Assembly: GCF_050948175.1 (NCBI RefSeq)
Contig: NW_027490117.1
Span: forward strand, 1 to 64,000
Length of the DNA stretch: 64,000 nucleotides
Direction: 5' to 3'
DNA from: Xylocopa sonorina
Taxonomy: Eukaryota; Arthropoda; Insecta; Hymenoptera; Apidae
The position numbers and the translations under genes were made by a program. Below the pieces are notes generated by a model. The model saw only the letters and a list, made by a program, of their open reading frames with translations, did no database searches and was not told the origin of the DNA. Each line of letters begins with the position of its first letter. Position 1 is the stretch's first letter. Below, piece after piece: positions 51,053 to 63,800 of the stretch.

Positions 51053-54000
51053 ACATTCATTTGAAGTGTAGACGAGGAATACATAACACTTCGCAAATCA
51101 TGTTATATCTTACCATGAAACATAGAAATGAGATGCGATATCGCGTTTTAAGAAGCATTAGAAAGCTATTGCTACGATACGTAGACATCTGCAAACGCTA
51201 TTTCCTAGCGAGGAAGTATCGCATTCACATTCATTTGAATCGTAGACGAGGAATGCATAACACTTCGCCATGAATATTATATCTTATCATGAAACATAGA
51301 TATGAGATGCAATATCTCGTTTTAAGAAGCATTTGAACACTATTGCTTCGATACTTAGACATCTGCAAACGCTATTTCCTTGCAAGGAAGTGTCGCATTT
51401 ACATTCGTTTGAAGTGTAGACGAGGAATACATAACACTTCGCAAATCATATTATATCTTACCATGAAACATAGAAATGAGATGCGATTTCGCGTTTTAAG
51501 AAGCATTAGAAAGCTATTGCTACGATACGTAGACATCTGCAAACGCTATTTCCTAGCGAGGAAGTATCGCATTCACATTCATTTGAAGTGTAGACGAGGA
51601 ATACATAACACTTCGCAAATCATTTATATCTTACCATGAAACATAGAAATGAGATGCGATATCGCGTTTTAAGAAGCATTAGAAAGCTATTGCTACGATA
51701 CGTAGACATCTACAATCGCTATTTCCTAGCGAGGAAGTATCGCATTCACATTCATTTGAAGTGTAGACGAGGAATACATAACACTTCGCAAATCATATTA
51801 TATCTTACCATGAAACATAGAAATGAGATGCGATATCGCGTTTTAAGAAGCATTAGAAAGCTATTGCTGCGATACGTACACATCTACAAACGCTATTTCC
51901 TAGCGAGGAAGTATCGCATTCACATTCATTTGAAGTGTAGACGGGGAATACATAACACTTCGCAAATCATGTTATATCTTACCATGAAACATAGAAATGA
52001 GATGCGATATCGCGTTTTAAGAATCACATGAACTCTATTGCTACGATACGTAGACATCTGCAAACGCTATTTCCTAGCGAGGAAGTGTCGCATTCACATT
52101 CATTTGAAGTGTAGACGAGGAATACATAACACTTCGCAAATCATATTATATCTTACCATGAAACATAGAAATGAGATGCGATATCGCGTTTTAAGAAGCA
52201 TTAGAAAGCTATTGCTACGATACGTAGACATCTACAATCGCTATTTCCTAGCGAGGAAGTATCGCATTCACATTCATTTGAAGTGTAGACGAGGAATACA
52301 TAACACTTCGCAAATCATATTATATCGTACCATGAAACATAGAAATGAGATGCGATATCGCGTTTTAAGAAGCATTAGAATTCTATTGCTACGATAGGCA
52401 GACATCTGCAAACGCTATTTCCTTGCAAGGAAGTGTCGCATTTACATTCATTTGAAGTGTAGACGAGGAATACATAACACTTCGCAAATCATATTATATC
52501 TTACCATGAAGCATAGAAATGAGATGCGATATCGCGTTTTAAGAATCATAAGAACTCTATTGCTACGATACGTAGACATCTGCAAACGCTATTTCCTTGC
52601 AAGGAAGTGTCGCATTTACATTCATTTGAATCGTAGACGAGGAATGCATAACACTTCAACATGAATATTATATCTTATCATGAAACATAGATATGAGATG
52701 CAATATCTCGTTTTAAGAAGCATTTGAACACTATTGCTTCGATACGTAGACATCTGCAAACGCTATTTCCTTGCAAGGAAGTGTCGCATTTACATTCATT
52801 TGAAGTGTAGACGAGGAATACATAACACTTCGCAAATTATATTATATCTTACCATGAAACATAGAAATGAGATGCGATATCGCGTTTTAAGAAGCATTAG
52901 AATTCTATTGCTACGGTAGGTAGATATCTGCAAACGCTATTCCCTTGCAAGGAAGTGTCGCATTTACATTCATTTGAAGTGTAGACGAGGAATACATAAA
53001 ACTTCGCAAATCATATTATATCTTACCATGAAACATAGAAATGAGATGCGATATCGCGTTTTAAGAAGCATTAGAAAGCTATTGCTACGATACGTAGACA
53101 TCTACAATCGCTATTTCCTAGCGAGGAAGTATCGCATTCACATTCATTTGAAGTGTTGACGAGGAATACATAACACTTCGCAAATCATGTTATATCTTAC
53201 CATGAAACATAGAAATGAGATGCGATATCGCGTTTTAAGAAGCATTAGAAAGCTATTGCTACGATACGTAGACATCTGCAAACGCTATTTCCTAGCGAGG
53301 AAGTATCGCATTCACATTCATTTGAATCGTAGACGAGGAATGCATAACACTTCGCCATGAATATTATATCTTATCATGAAACATAGATATGAGATGCAAT
53401 ATCTCGTTTTAAGAAGCATTTGAACACTATTGGTTCGATACGCAGACATCTGCAAAAGCTATTTCCTTGCAAGGAAGTGTCGCATTTACATTCGTTTGAA
53501 GTGTAGACGAGGAATACATAACACTTCGCAAATCATATTATATCTTACCATGAAACATAGAAATGAGATGCGATTTCGCGTTTTAAGAAGCATTAGAAAG
53601 CTATTGCTACGATACGTAGACATCTGCAAACGCTATTTCCTAGCGAGGAAGTATCGCATTCACATTCATTTGAAGTGTAGACGAGGAATACATAACACTT
53701 CGCAAATCATTTTATATCTTACCATGAAACATAGAAATGAGATGCGATTTCGCGTTTTAAGAAGCATTAGAGAGCTATTGCTACGATACGTAGACATCTG
53801 CAAACCCTATTTCCTAGCGAGGAAGTATCGCATTCACATTCATTTGAAGTGTAGACGAGGAATACATAACACTTCGCAAATCACTTTATATCTTACCATG
53901 AAACATAGAAATGAGATGCGATATCGCGTTTTAAGAATCATATGAACTCTATTGCTACGATACGTAGACATCTGCAGTCGTTATTTCCTTGCAAGGAAGT

Positions 54001-54632
54001 GTCGCATTTACTTTCATTTGAATCGTAGACGAGGAATGCATAACACTTCGCAATGAATATTATATCTTATCATGAAACATAGATATGAGATGCAATATCT
54101 CGTTTTAAGAAGCATTTCAACTCTATTGCTTCGATACGTAGACATCTGCAAACGCTATTTCCTTGCAAGGAAGTGTCGCATTTACATTCATTTGAAGTGT
54201 AGACGAGGAATACATAACACTTCGCAAATCATATTATATCTTACCATGAAACATAGAAATGAGATGCGATATCGCGTTTTAAGAAGCATTAGAACACTAT
54301 CACTACGATACCTAGACATCTGCAGACGCTATTTCCTAGCAAGGAAGTGTCACATTTACATTCATTTGAAGTGTAGACGAGGAATACATGACACTTCGCA
54401 AATCATATTATATCTTACCATGAAACATATAAATGAGATGCGATATCGCGTTTTAAGAAGCATTAGAAAGCTATTGCTACGATACGTAGACATCTGCAAA
54501 CGCTATTTCCTAGCGAGGAAGTATCGCATTCACATTCATTTGAAGTGTTGACGAGGAATACATAACACTTCGCAAATCATGTTATATCTTACCATGAGAC
54601 ATAGAAATGAGATGCGATATCGCGTTTTAAGA
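51053..54632 (+). repeat. 24-26-monomer higher-order repeat, copy B
   Basis: This copy of 46,530-50,457 is shorter by two single monomers. It shares the AAATCATTTATATC deletion near 51,621 with the one near 47,099. Private differences include CGATACTTAGAC near 51,351, GTAGACGGGG near 51,941 and CGATACGCAGAC near 53,438. The block left of it, about 50,473-51,270, also matches about 40,390-41,180, so parts of this region are mosaics of two older sources. Confidence 0.82.
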
Positions 54633-57061
54633 AGCATTAGAAAGCTATTGCTACGATACGTAGACATCTGCAAACGCTATTTCCTAGCGAGGAAGTATCG
54701 CATTCACATTCATTTGAATCGTAGACGAGGAATGCATAACACTTCGCAAATCATTTTATATCTTACCATGAAACATAGAAATGAGATGCGATATCGCGTT
54801 TTAAGAATCATATGAACTCTATTGCTACGATACGTAGACATCTGCAGTCGTTATTTACTAGCGAGGAAGTATCGCATTCACATTCATTTGAAGTGTAGAC
54901 GGGGAATACATAACACTTCGCAAATCATGTTATATCTTACCATGAAACATAGAAATGAGATGCGATATCGCGTTTTAAGAATCACATGAACTCTATTGCT
55001 ACGATACGTAGACATCTGCAAACGCTATTTCCTAGCGAGGAAGTGTCGCATTCACATTCATTTGAAGTGCAGACGAGGAATACATAACACTTCGCAAATC
55101 ATATTATATCGTACCATGAAACATAGAAATGAGATGCGATATCGCGTTTTAAGTATCATAAGAACTCTATTGCTACGATACGTAGACATCTGCAAACGCT
55201 ATTTCCTTGCAAGGAAGTGTCGCATTTACATTCAATTGAAGTGTAGACGAGGAATACATAACACTTCGCAAATTATATTATATCTTACCATGAAACATAG
55301 AAATGAGATGCGATATCGCGTTTTAAGAAGCATTAGAATTCTATTGCTACGGTAGGTAGACATCTGCAAACGTTATTCCCTTGCAAGGAAGTGTCGCATT
55401 TACATTCATTTGAAGTGTAGACGAGGAATACATAACACTTCGCAAATCATATTATATCTTACCATGAAACATATAAATGAGATGCGATATCGCGTTTTAA
55501 GAAGCATTAGAAAGCTATTGCTACGATACGTAGACATCTGCAAACGCTATTTCCTAGCGAGGAAGTATCGCATTCACATTCATTTGAAGTGTTGACGAGG
55601 AATACATAACACTTCGCAAATCATGTTATATCTTACCATGAAACATAGAAATGAGATGCGATATCGCGTTTTAAGAAGCATTAGAAAGCTATTGCTACGA
55701 TACGTAGACATCTACAATCGCTATTTCCTAGCGAGGAAGTATCGCATTCACATTCATTTGAAGTGTAGACGAGGAATACATAACACTTCGCAAATCATGT
55801 TATATCTTACCATGAAACATAGAAATGAGATGCGATATCGCGTTTTAAGAATTATATGAACTCTATTGCTACGATACGTAGACATCTGCAAACGCTATTT
55901 CCTAGCGAGGAAGTGTCGCATTCACATTCATTTGAAGTGTCGACGAGGAATACATAACACTTCGCAAATCATATTATATCTTACCATGAAACATAGAAAT
56001 GAGATGCGATATCGCGTTTTAAGAAGCATTAGAACACTATCGCTACGATACCTAGACATCTGCAGACGCTATTTCCTAGCAAGGAAGTGTCGCATTTACA
56101 TTCATTTGAATCGTAGACGAGGAATGCATAACACTTCGCCATGAATATTATATCTTATCATGAAACATAGATATGAGATGCAATATCTCGTTTTAAGAAG
56201 CATTTGAACACTATTGCTTCGATACGTAGACATCTGCAAACGCTATTTCCTTGCAAGGAAGTGTCGCATTTACATTCATTTGAAGTGTAGACGAGGAATA
56301 CATAACACTTAGCAAATCATATTATATCTTACCATGAAACGTAGAAATGAGATGCGATATCGCGTTTTAAGAAGCATTAGAAAGCTATTGCTACGATACG
56401 TACACATCTACAAACGCTATTTCCTAGCGAGGTAGTATCGCATTCACATTCATTTGAAGTTTTGACGAGGAATACATAACACTTCGCAAATCATTTATAT
56501 CTTACCATGAAACATAGAAATGAGATGCGATATCGCGTTTTAAGAATCATATGAACTCTGTTGCTACGATACGTAGACATCTGCAAACGCTATTTCCTAG
56601 CAAGGAGGTATCGCATTTACATTAATTTGAAGTGTTGACGAGGAATACATAACACTTCGCAAATCATATAATATCTTACCATGAAACATAGAAATGAGAT
56701 GCGATATCGCGTTTTAAGAAGCATTAGAAATCTATTGCTACGATACGTAGACCTCTGCAAACGCTATTTCCTTGCAAGGAAGTGTCGCATTTACTTTCAT
56801 TTGAATCGAAGACGAGGAATGCATAACACTTCGCAATGAATATTCTATCTTATCATGAAACATAGATATGAGATGCAATATATCGTTTTAAGAAGCTTCT
56901 GAAATCTATTGCTTCGATACGTAGACATCTGCAAACGCTATTTCCAAGCGAGGAAGTGTCGCATTTACATTAATTTGAAGTGTAGACGAGGAATAGATAA
57001 CACTTCGCAAATTATATTATATCTTACCATGAAACATAGAAATGAGATGCGATATCGCGTT
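54633..57061 (+). repeat. Mixed right-type monomers between two young blocks
   Basis: About 14 monomers with no clear repeat order. Several carry private changes: CAAGGAGGTATC near 56,603, ATCATATAATATC near 56,664, GAATCGAAGACG near 56,803, TTCTATCTTATC near 56,842, AGAAGCTTCTGAAATC near 56,890 and TTTCCAAGCG near 56,941. One 1-bp-deleted monomer lies near 56,489. The higher private-mutation load suggests older monomers between the 46-55 kb and 57-64 kb duplications. Confidence 0.75.
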
Positions 57062-60000
57062 TTAAGAATCATAAGAACTCTATTGCTACGATACGTAGAC
57101 ATTTGCAAACGCTATTTCCTTGCAAGGAAGTGTCGCATTTACATTCAATTGAAGTGCAGACGAGGAATACATGACACTTCGCAAATTATATTGTATCTTA
57201 CCATGAATCATAGACATGAGATGCGATATCGCGTTTTAAGGATCATAAGAACTCTATTGCTACGATACGTAGACATCTGCAAACGCTATTTCCTTGCAAG
57301 GAAGTGTCGCATTTACATTCATTTGAATCGTAGACGAGGAATGCATAACACTTCGCAATGAATATTATATCTTATCATGAAACATAGATATGAGATGCGA
57401 TTTCGCGTTTTAAGAAGCATTAGAAAGCTATAGCTACGATACGTAGACATCTGCAAACGCTATTTCCTAGCGAGGAAGTATCGCATTCACATTCATTTGA
57501 AGTGTAGACGAGGAATACATAACACTTCGCAAATCATGTTATATCTTACCATGAAACATAGAAATGAGTTGCGATATCGCGTTTTAAGAAGCAATAGAAA
57601 GCTATTGCTACGATACGTAGATCTCTGCAAACGCTATTTCCTAGCGAGGAAGTATCGCATTCACATTCATTTGAAGTTTTGCCGAGGAATACATAACACT
57701 TCGCAAATCATTTATATCTTACCATGAAACATAGAAATGAGATGCGATATCGCGTTTTAAGAATCATATGAACTCTATTACTACGATACGTAGACATCTG
57801 AAATCGTTATTTCCTTGCAAGGAAGTGTCGCATTTACATTCATTTGAAGTGTAGACGAGGAATACACAACACTTCGCAAATCATATTATATCGTACCATG
57901 AAACATAGAAATGAGATGCGATATCGCGTTTTAAGAAGCATTAGAACTCTATTGCTACGATACCTAGATATCTGCAGACGCTATTTCCTAGCAAGGAAGT
58001 GTCGCATTTACATTCATTTCAAGTGTAGATGGGGAATACATAACACTTCGCAAATCATATTACATCTTACCATGAAACATAGAAATGATATGCGATATCG
58101 CGTTTTAAGAAGCATTAGGACCCTATTGCTACGATACCTAGACATCTGCAGACGCTATTTTCCAGCAAGGAAGTGTCGCATTTACATTCATTTGAAGTGT
58201 AGACGAGGATTACATAACACTTCGCAAATCATATTACTTCTTACCATGAAACATAGAAATGAGATGCGATATCGCGTTTTAAGAAGCATTAGAACTCTAT
58301 TGCTACGATACCTAGACATCTGCAAACGCTATTTCCTTGCAAGGAAGTGTCGCATTTACATTCAATTGAAGTGCAGACGAGGAATACATGACACTTCGCA
58401 AATTATATTGTATCTTACCATGAATCATAGACATGAGATGCGATATCGCGTTTTAAGGATCATAAGAACTCTATTGCTACGATACGTAGACATCTGCAAA
58501 CGCTATTTCCTTGCAAGGAAGTGTCGCATTTACATTCATTTGAATCGTAGACGAGGAATGCATAACACTTCGCAATGAATATTATATCTTATCATGAAAC
58601 ATAGATATGAGATGCGATTTCGCGTTTTAAGAAGCATTAGAAAGCTATAGCTACGATACGTAGACATCTGCAAACGCTATTTCCTAGCGAGGAAGTATCG
58701 CATTCACATTCATTTGAAGTGTAGACGAGGAATACATAACACTTCGCAAATCATGTTATATCTTACCATGAAACATAGAAATGAGTTGCGATATCGCGTT
58801 TTAAGAAGCAATAGAAAGCTATTGCTACGATACGTAGATCTCTGCAAACGCTATTTCCTAGCGAGGAAGTATCGCATTCACATTCATTTGAAGTTTTGCC
58901 GAGGAATACATAACACTTCGCAAATCATTTATATCTTACCATGAAACATAGAAATGAGATGCGATATCGCGTTTTAAGAATCATATGAACTCTATTACTA
59001 CGATACGTAGACATCTGAAATCGTTATTTCCTTGCAAGGAAGTGTCGCATTTACATTCATTTGAAGTGTAGACGAGGAATACACAACACTTCGCAAATCA
59101 TATTATATCGTACCATGAAACATAGAAATGAGATGCGATATCGCGTTTTAAGAAGCATTAGAACTCTATTGCTACGATACCTAGATATCTGCAGACGCTA
59201 TTTCCTAGCAAGGAAGTGTCGCATTTACATTCATTTCAAGTGTAGATGGGGAATACATAACACTTCGCAAATCATATTACATCTTACCATGAAACATAGA
59301 AATGATATGCGATATCGCGTTTTAAGAAGCATTAGGACCCTATTGCTACGATACCTAGACATCTGCAGACGCTATTTTCCAGCAAGGAAGTGTCGCATTT
59401 ACATTCATTTGAAGTGTAGACGAGGATTACATAACACTTCGCAAATCATATTACTTCTTACCATGAAACATAGAAATGAGATGCGATATCGCGTTTTAAG
59501 AAGCATTAGAACTCTATTGCTACGATACCTAGACATCTGCAGACACTATTTCCTAGCAAGGAAGTGTCGCATTTACATTCATTTGAAGTGTAGACGAGGA
59601 ATACATGACACTTCGCAAATCATATTATATCTTACCATGAAACATATAAATGGGAAGCGATATCGCGTTTTAAGAAGCATTAGAAAGCTATTGCTACGAT
59701 ACGTAGACATCTGCTAACGCTATCTCCTAGCGAGGAAGTATCGCATTCACATTCATTTGAAGTTTTGACGAGGAATACATAACACTTCGCAAATCATTTA
59801 TATCTTACCATGAAACATAGAAATGAGATGCGATATCGCGTTTTAAGAATCATATGAACTCTATTACTGCGATACGTAGACATCTGCAATCGTTATTTCC
59901 TTGCAAGGAAGTGTCGCATTTACATTCATTTGAAGTGTAGACGAGGAATACATAACACTTCGCAAATCATATTATATCTTACCATGAAACATAGAAATGA

Positions 60001-60885
60001 GATGCGATATCGCGTTTTAAGAATCATAAGAACTCTATTGCTACGATACGTAGACATTTGCAAACGCTTTTTCCTTGCAAGGAAGTGTCGCATTTACATT
60101 CATTTGAATCGTAGACGAGGAATGCATAACACTTCGCCATGAATATTATATCTTATCATGAAACATAGATATGAGATGCAATATCTCGTTTTAAGAAGCA
60201 TTTGAACACTATTGCTTCGATACGTAGACATCTGCAAACGCTATTTCCTTGCAAGGAAGTGTCGCATTTACATTCATTTGAAGTTTTGACGAGGAATACA
60301 TAACACTTAGCAAATCATTTATATCTTACCATGAAACATAGAAATGAGATGCGATATCGCGTTTTAAGAATCATATGAACTCTATTACTACGATACGTAG
60401 ACATCTGCAATCGTTATTTCCTTGCAAGGAAGTGTCGCATTTACATTCATTTGAAGTGTAGACGAGGAATACATAACACTTCGCAAATCATATTATATCT
60501 TACCATGAAACATTGAAATGAGATGCGATATCGCGTTTTAAGAATCTTAAGAACTCTATTGCTACGATACGTAGACATCTGCAAACGCTATTTCCTTGCA
60601 AGGAAGTGTCGCATTTACATTCATTTGAATCGTAGACGAGGAATGCATAACACTTCGCCATGAATATTATATCTTATCATGAAACATAGATATGAGATGC
60701 AATATCTCGTTTTAAGAAGCATTTGAACACTATTGCTTCGATACGTAGACATCTGCAAACGCTATTTCCTAGCGAGGAAGTATCGCATTCACATTCATTT
60801 GAAGTGTAGACGAGGAATACATAACACTTCGCAAATCATGTTATATCTTACCATGAAACATAGAAATGAGATGCGATATCGCGAT
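57062..60885 (+). repeat. 22-monomer higher-order repeat, copy 1
   Basis: The 3,824-bp unit is 22 x 174 minus 4; the four missing bases are four AAATCATTTATATC monomers, near 57,709, 58,926, 59,788 and 60,319. The next copy starts at about 60,886. In the lines I compared directly I found no base difference between the copies, including rare markers such as CATAAATGGGAAGCG (59,644), ATTACTGCGATACG (59,870) and TCTGAAATCGTTATTTCC (57,797). Internally it consists of two seven-monomer units followed by eight monomers. Confidence 0.9.
57105..59539 (+). repeat. Tandem seven-monomer (1,217-bp) duplication inside copy 1
   Basis: About 57,105-58,321 is repeated at 58,322-59,538. The junction lies within the monomer at 58,310-58,325, where CCTAGACATCTGC of one class joins AAACGC of another. 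Shared rare markers are CATTCAATTGAAG, TATATTGTATC, CATAGACATGAG, GCTATAGCTACG, AGATCTCTGC, AAGTTTTGCCGAGG, GATGGGGAATAC and TATTTTCCAGC. The same pair recurs at 60,929-63,363 in copy 2, so this duplication came before the 22-monomer one. Confidence 0.88.
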
Positions 60886-63800
60886 TTAAGAATCATAAGA
60901 ACTCTATTGCTACGATACGTAGACATTTGCAAACGCTATTTCCTTGCAAGGAAGTGTCGCATTTACATTCAATTGAAGTGCAGACGAGGAATACATGACA
61001 CTTCGCAAATTATATTGTATCTTACCATGAATCATAGACATGAGATGCGATATCGCGTTTTAAGGATCATAAGAACTCTATTGCTACGATACGTAGACAT
61101 CTGCAAACGCTATTTCCTTGCAAGGAAGTGTCGCATTTACATTCATTTGAATCGTAGACGAGGAATGCATAACACTTCGCAATGAATATTATATCTTATC
61201 ATGAAACATAGATATGAGATGCGATTTCGCGTTTTAAGAAGCATTAGAAAGCTATAGCTACGATACGTAGACATCTGCAAACGCTATTTCCTAGCGAGGA
61301 AGTATCGCATTCACATTCATTTGAAGTGTAGACGAGGAATACATAACACTTCGCAAATCATGTTATATCTTACCATGAAACATAGAAATGAGTTGCGATA
61401 TCGCGTTTTAAGAAGCAATAGAAAGCTATTGCTACGATACGTAGATCTCTGCAAACGCTATTTCCTAGCGAGGAAGTATCGCATTCACATTCATTTGAAG
61501 TTTTGCCGAGGAATACATAACACTTCGCAAATCATTTATATCTTACCATGAAACATAGAAATGAGATGCGATATCGCGTTTTAAGAATCATATGAACTCT
61601 ATTACTACGATACGTAGACATCTGAAATCGTTATTTCCTTGCAAGGAAGTGTCGCATTTACATTCATTTGAAGTGTAGACGAGGAATACACAACACTTCG
61701 CAAATCATATTATATCGTACCATGAAACATAGAAATGAGATGCGATATCGCGTTTTAAGAAGCATTAGAACTCTATTGCTACGATACCTAGATATCTGCA
61801 GACGCTATTTCCTAGCAAGGAAGTGTCGCATTTACATTCATTTCAAGTGTAGATGGGGAATACATAACACTTCGCAAATCATATTACATCTTACCATGAA
61901 ACATAGAAATGATATGCGATATCGCGTTTTAAGAAGCATTAGGACCCTATTGCTACGATACCTAGACATCTGCAGACGCTATTTTCCAGCAAGGAAGTGT
62001 CGCATTTACATTCATTTGAAGTGTAGACGAGGATTACATAACACTTCGCAAATCATATTACTTCTTACCATGAAACATAGAAATGAGATGCGATATCGCG
62101 TTTTAAGAAGCATTAGAACTCTATTGCTACGATACCTAGACATCTGCAAACGCTATTTCCTTGCAAGGAAGTGTCGCATTTACATTCAATTGAAGTGCAG
62201 ACGAGGAATACATGACACTTCGCAAATTATATTGTATCTTACCATGAATCATAGACATGAGATGCGATATCGCGTTTTAAGGATCATAAGAACTCTATTG
62301 CTACGATACGTAGACATCTGCAAACGCTATTTCCTTGCAAGGAAGTGTCGCATTTACATTCATTTGAATCGTAGACGAGGAATGCATAACACTTCGCAAT
62401 GAATATTATATCTTATCATGAAACATAGATATGAGATGCGATTTCGCGTTTTAAGAAGCATTAGAAAGCTATAGCTACGATACGTAGACATCTGCAAACG
62501 CTATTTCCTAGCGAGGAAGTATCGCATTCACATTCATTTGAAGTGTAGACGAGGAATACATAACACTTCGCAAATCATGTTATATCTTACCATGAAACAT
62601 AGAAATGAGTTGCGATATCGCGTTTTAAGAAGCAATAGAAAGCTATTGCTACGATACGTAGATCTCTGCAAACGCTATTTCCTAGCGAGGAAGTATCGCA
62701 TTCACATTCATTTGAAGTTTTGCCGAGGAATACATAACACTTCGCAAATCATTTATATCTTACCATGAAACATAGAAATGAGATGCGATATCGCGTTTTA
62801 AGAATCATATGAACTCTATTACTACGATACGTAGACATCTGAAATCGTTATTTCCTTGCAAGGAAGTGTCGCATTTACATTCATTTGAAGTGTAGACGAG
62901 GAATACACAACACTTCGCAAATCATATTATATCGTACCATGAAACATAGAAATGAGATGCGATATCGCGTTTTAAGAAGCATTAGAACTCTATTGCTACG
63001 ATACCTAGATATCTGCAGACGCTATTTCCTAGCAAGGAAGTGTCGCATTTACATTCATTTCAAGTGTAGATGGGGAATACATAACACTTCGCAAATCATA
63101 TTACATCTTACCATGAAACATAGAAATGATATGCGATATCGCGTTTTAAGAAGCATTAGGACCCTATTGCTACGATACCTAGACATCTGCAGACGCTATT
63201 TTCCAGCAAGGAAGTGTCGCATTTACATTCATTTGAAGTGTAGACGAGGATTACATAACACTTCGCAAATCATATTACTTCTTACCATGAAACATAGAAA
63301 TGAGATGCGATATCGCGTTTTAAGAAGCATTAGAACTCTATTGCTACGATACCTAGACATCTGCAGACACTATTTCCTAGCAAGGAAGTGTCGCATTTAC
63401 ATTCATTTGAAGTGTAGACGAGGAATACATGACACTTCGCAAATCATATTATATCTTACCATGAAACATATAAATGGGAAGCGATATCGCGTTTTAAGAA
63501 GCATTAGAAAGCTATTGCTACGATACGTAGACATCTGCTAACGCTATCTCCTAGCGAGGAAGTATCGCATTCACATTCATTTGAAGTTTTGACGAGGAAT
63601 ACATAACACTTCGCAAATCATTTATATCTTACCATGAAACATAGAAATGAGATGCGATATCGCGTTTTAAGAATCATATGAACTCTATTACTGCGATACG
63701 TAGACATCTGCAATCGTTATTTCCTTGCAAGGAAGTGTCGCATTTACATTCATTTGAAGTGTAGACGAGGAATACATAACACTTCGCAAATCATATTATA

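Larger units (their letters stand above)
41530..63615 (+). repeat. Founder 1-bp deletion allele 2 (monomer positions 131-136)
   Basis: Thirteen monomers read AAATCATTTATATC instead of AAATCATATTATATC or AAATCATTTTATATC. They are near 41,535, 44,318, 45,535, 47,099, 51,621, 56,489, 57,709, 58,926, 59,788, 60,319, 61,533, 62,750 and 63,612. The likely parent is the CATTTTATATC variant, common from 29.7 kb, by loss of one T from the run. All carriers lie in the right half, and most are explained by the block duplications listed here. Confidence 0.88.
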
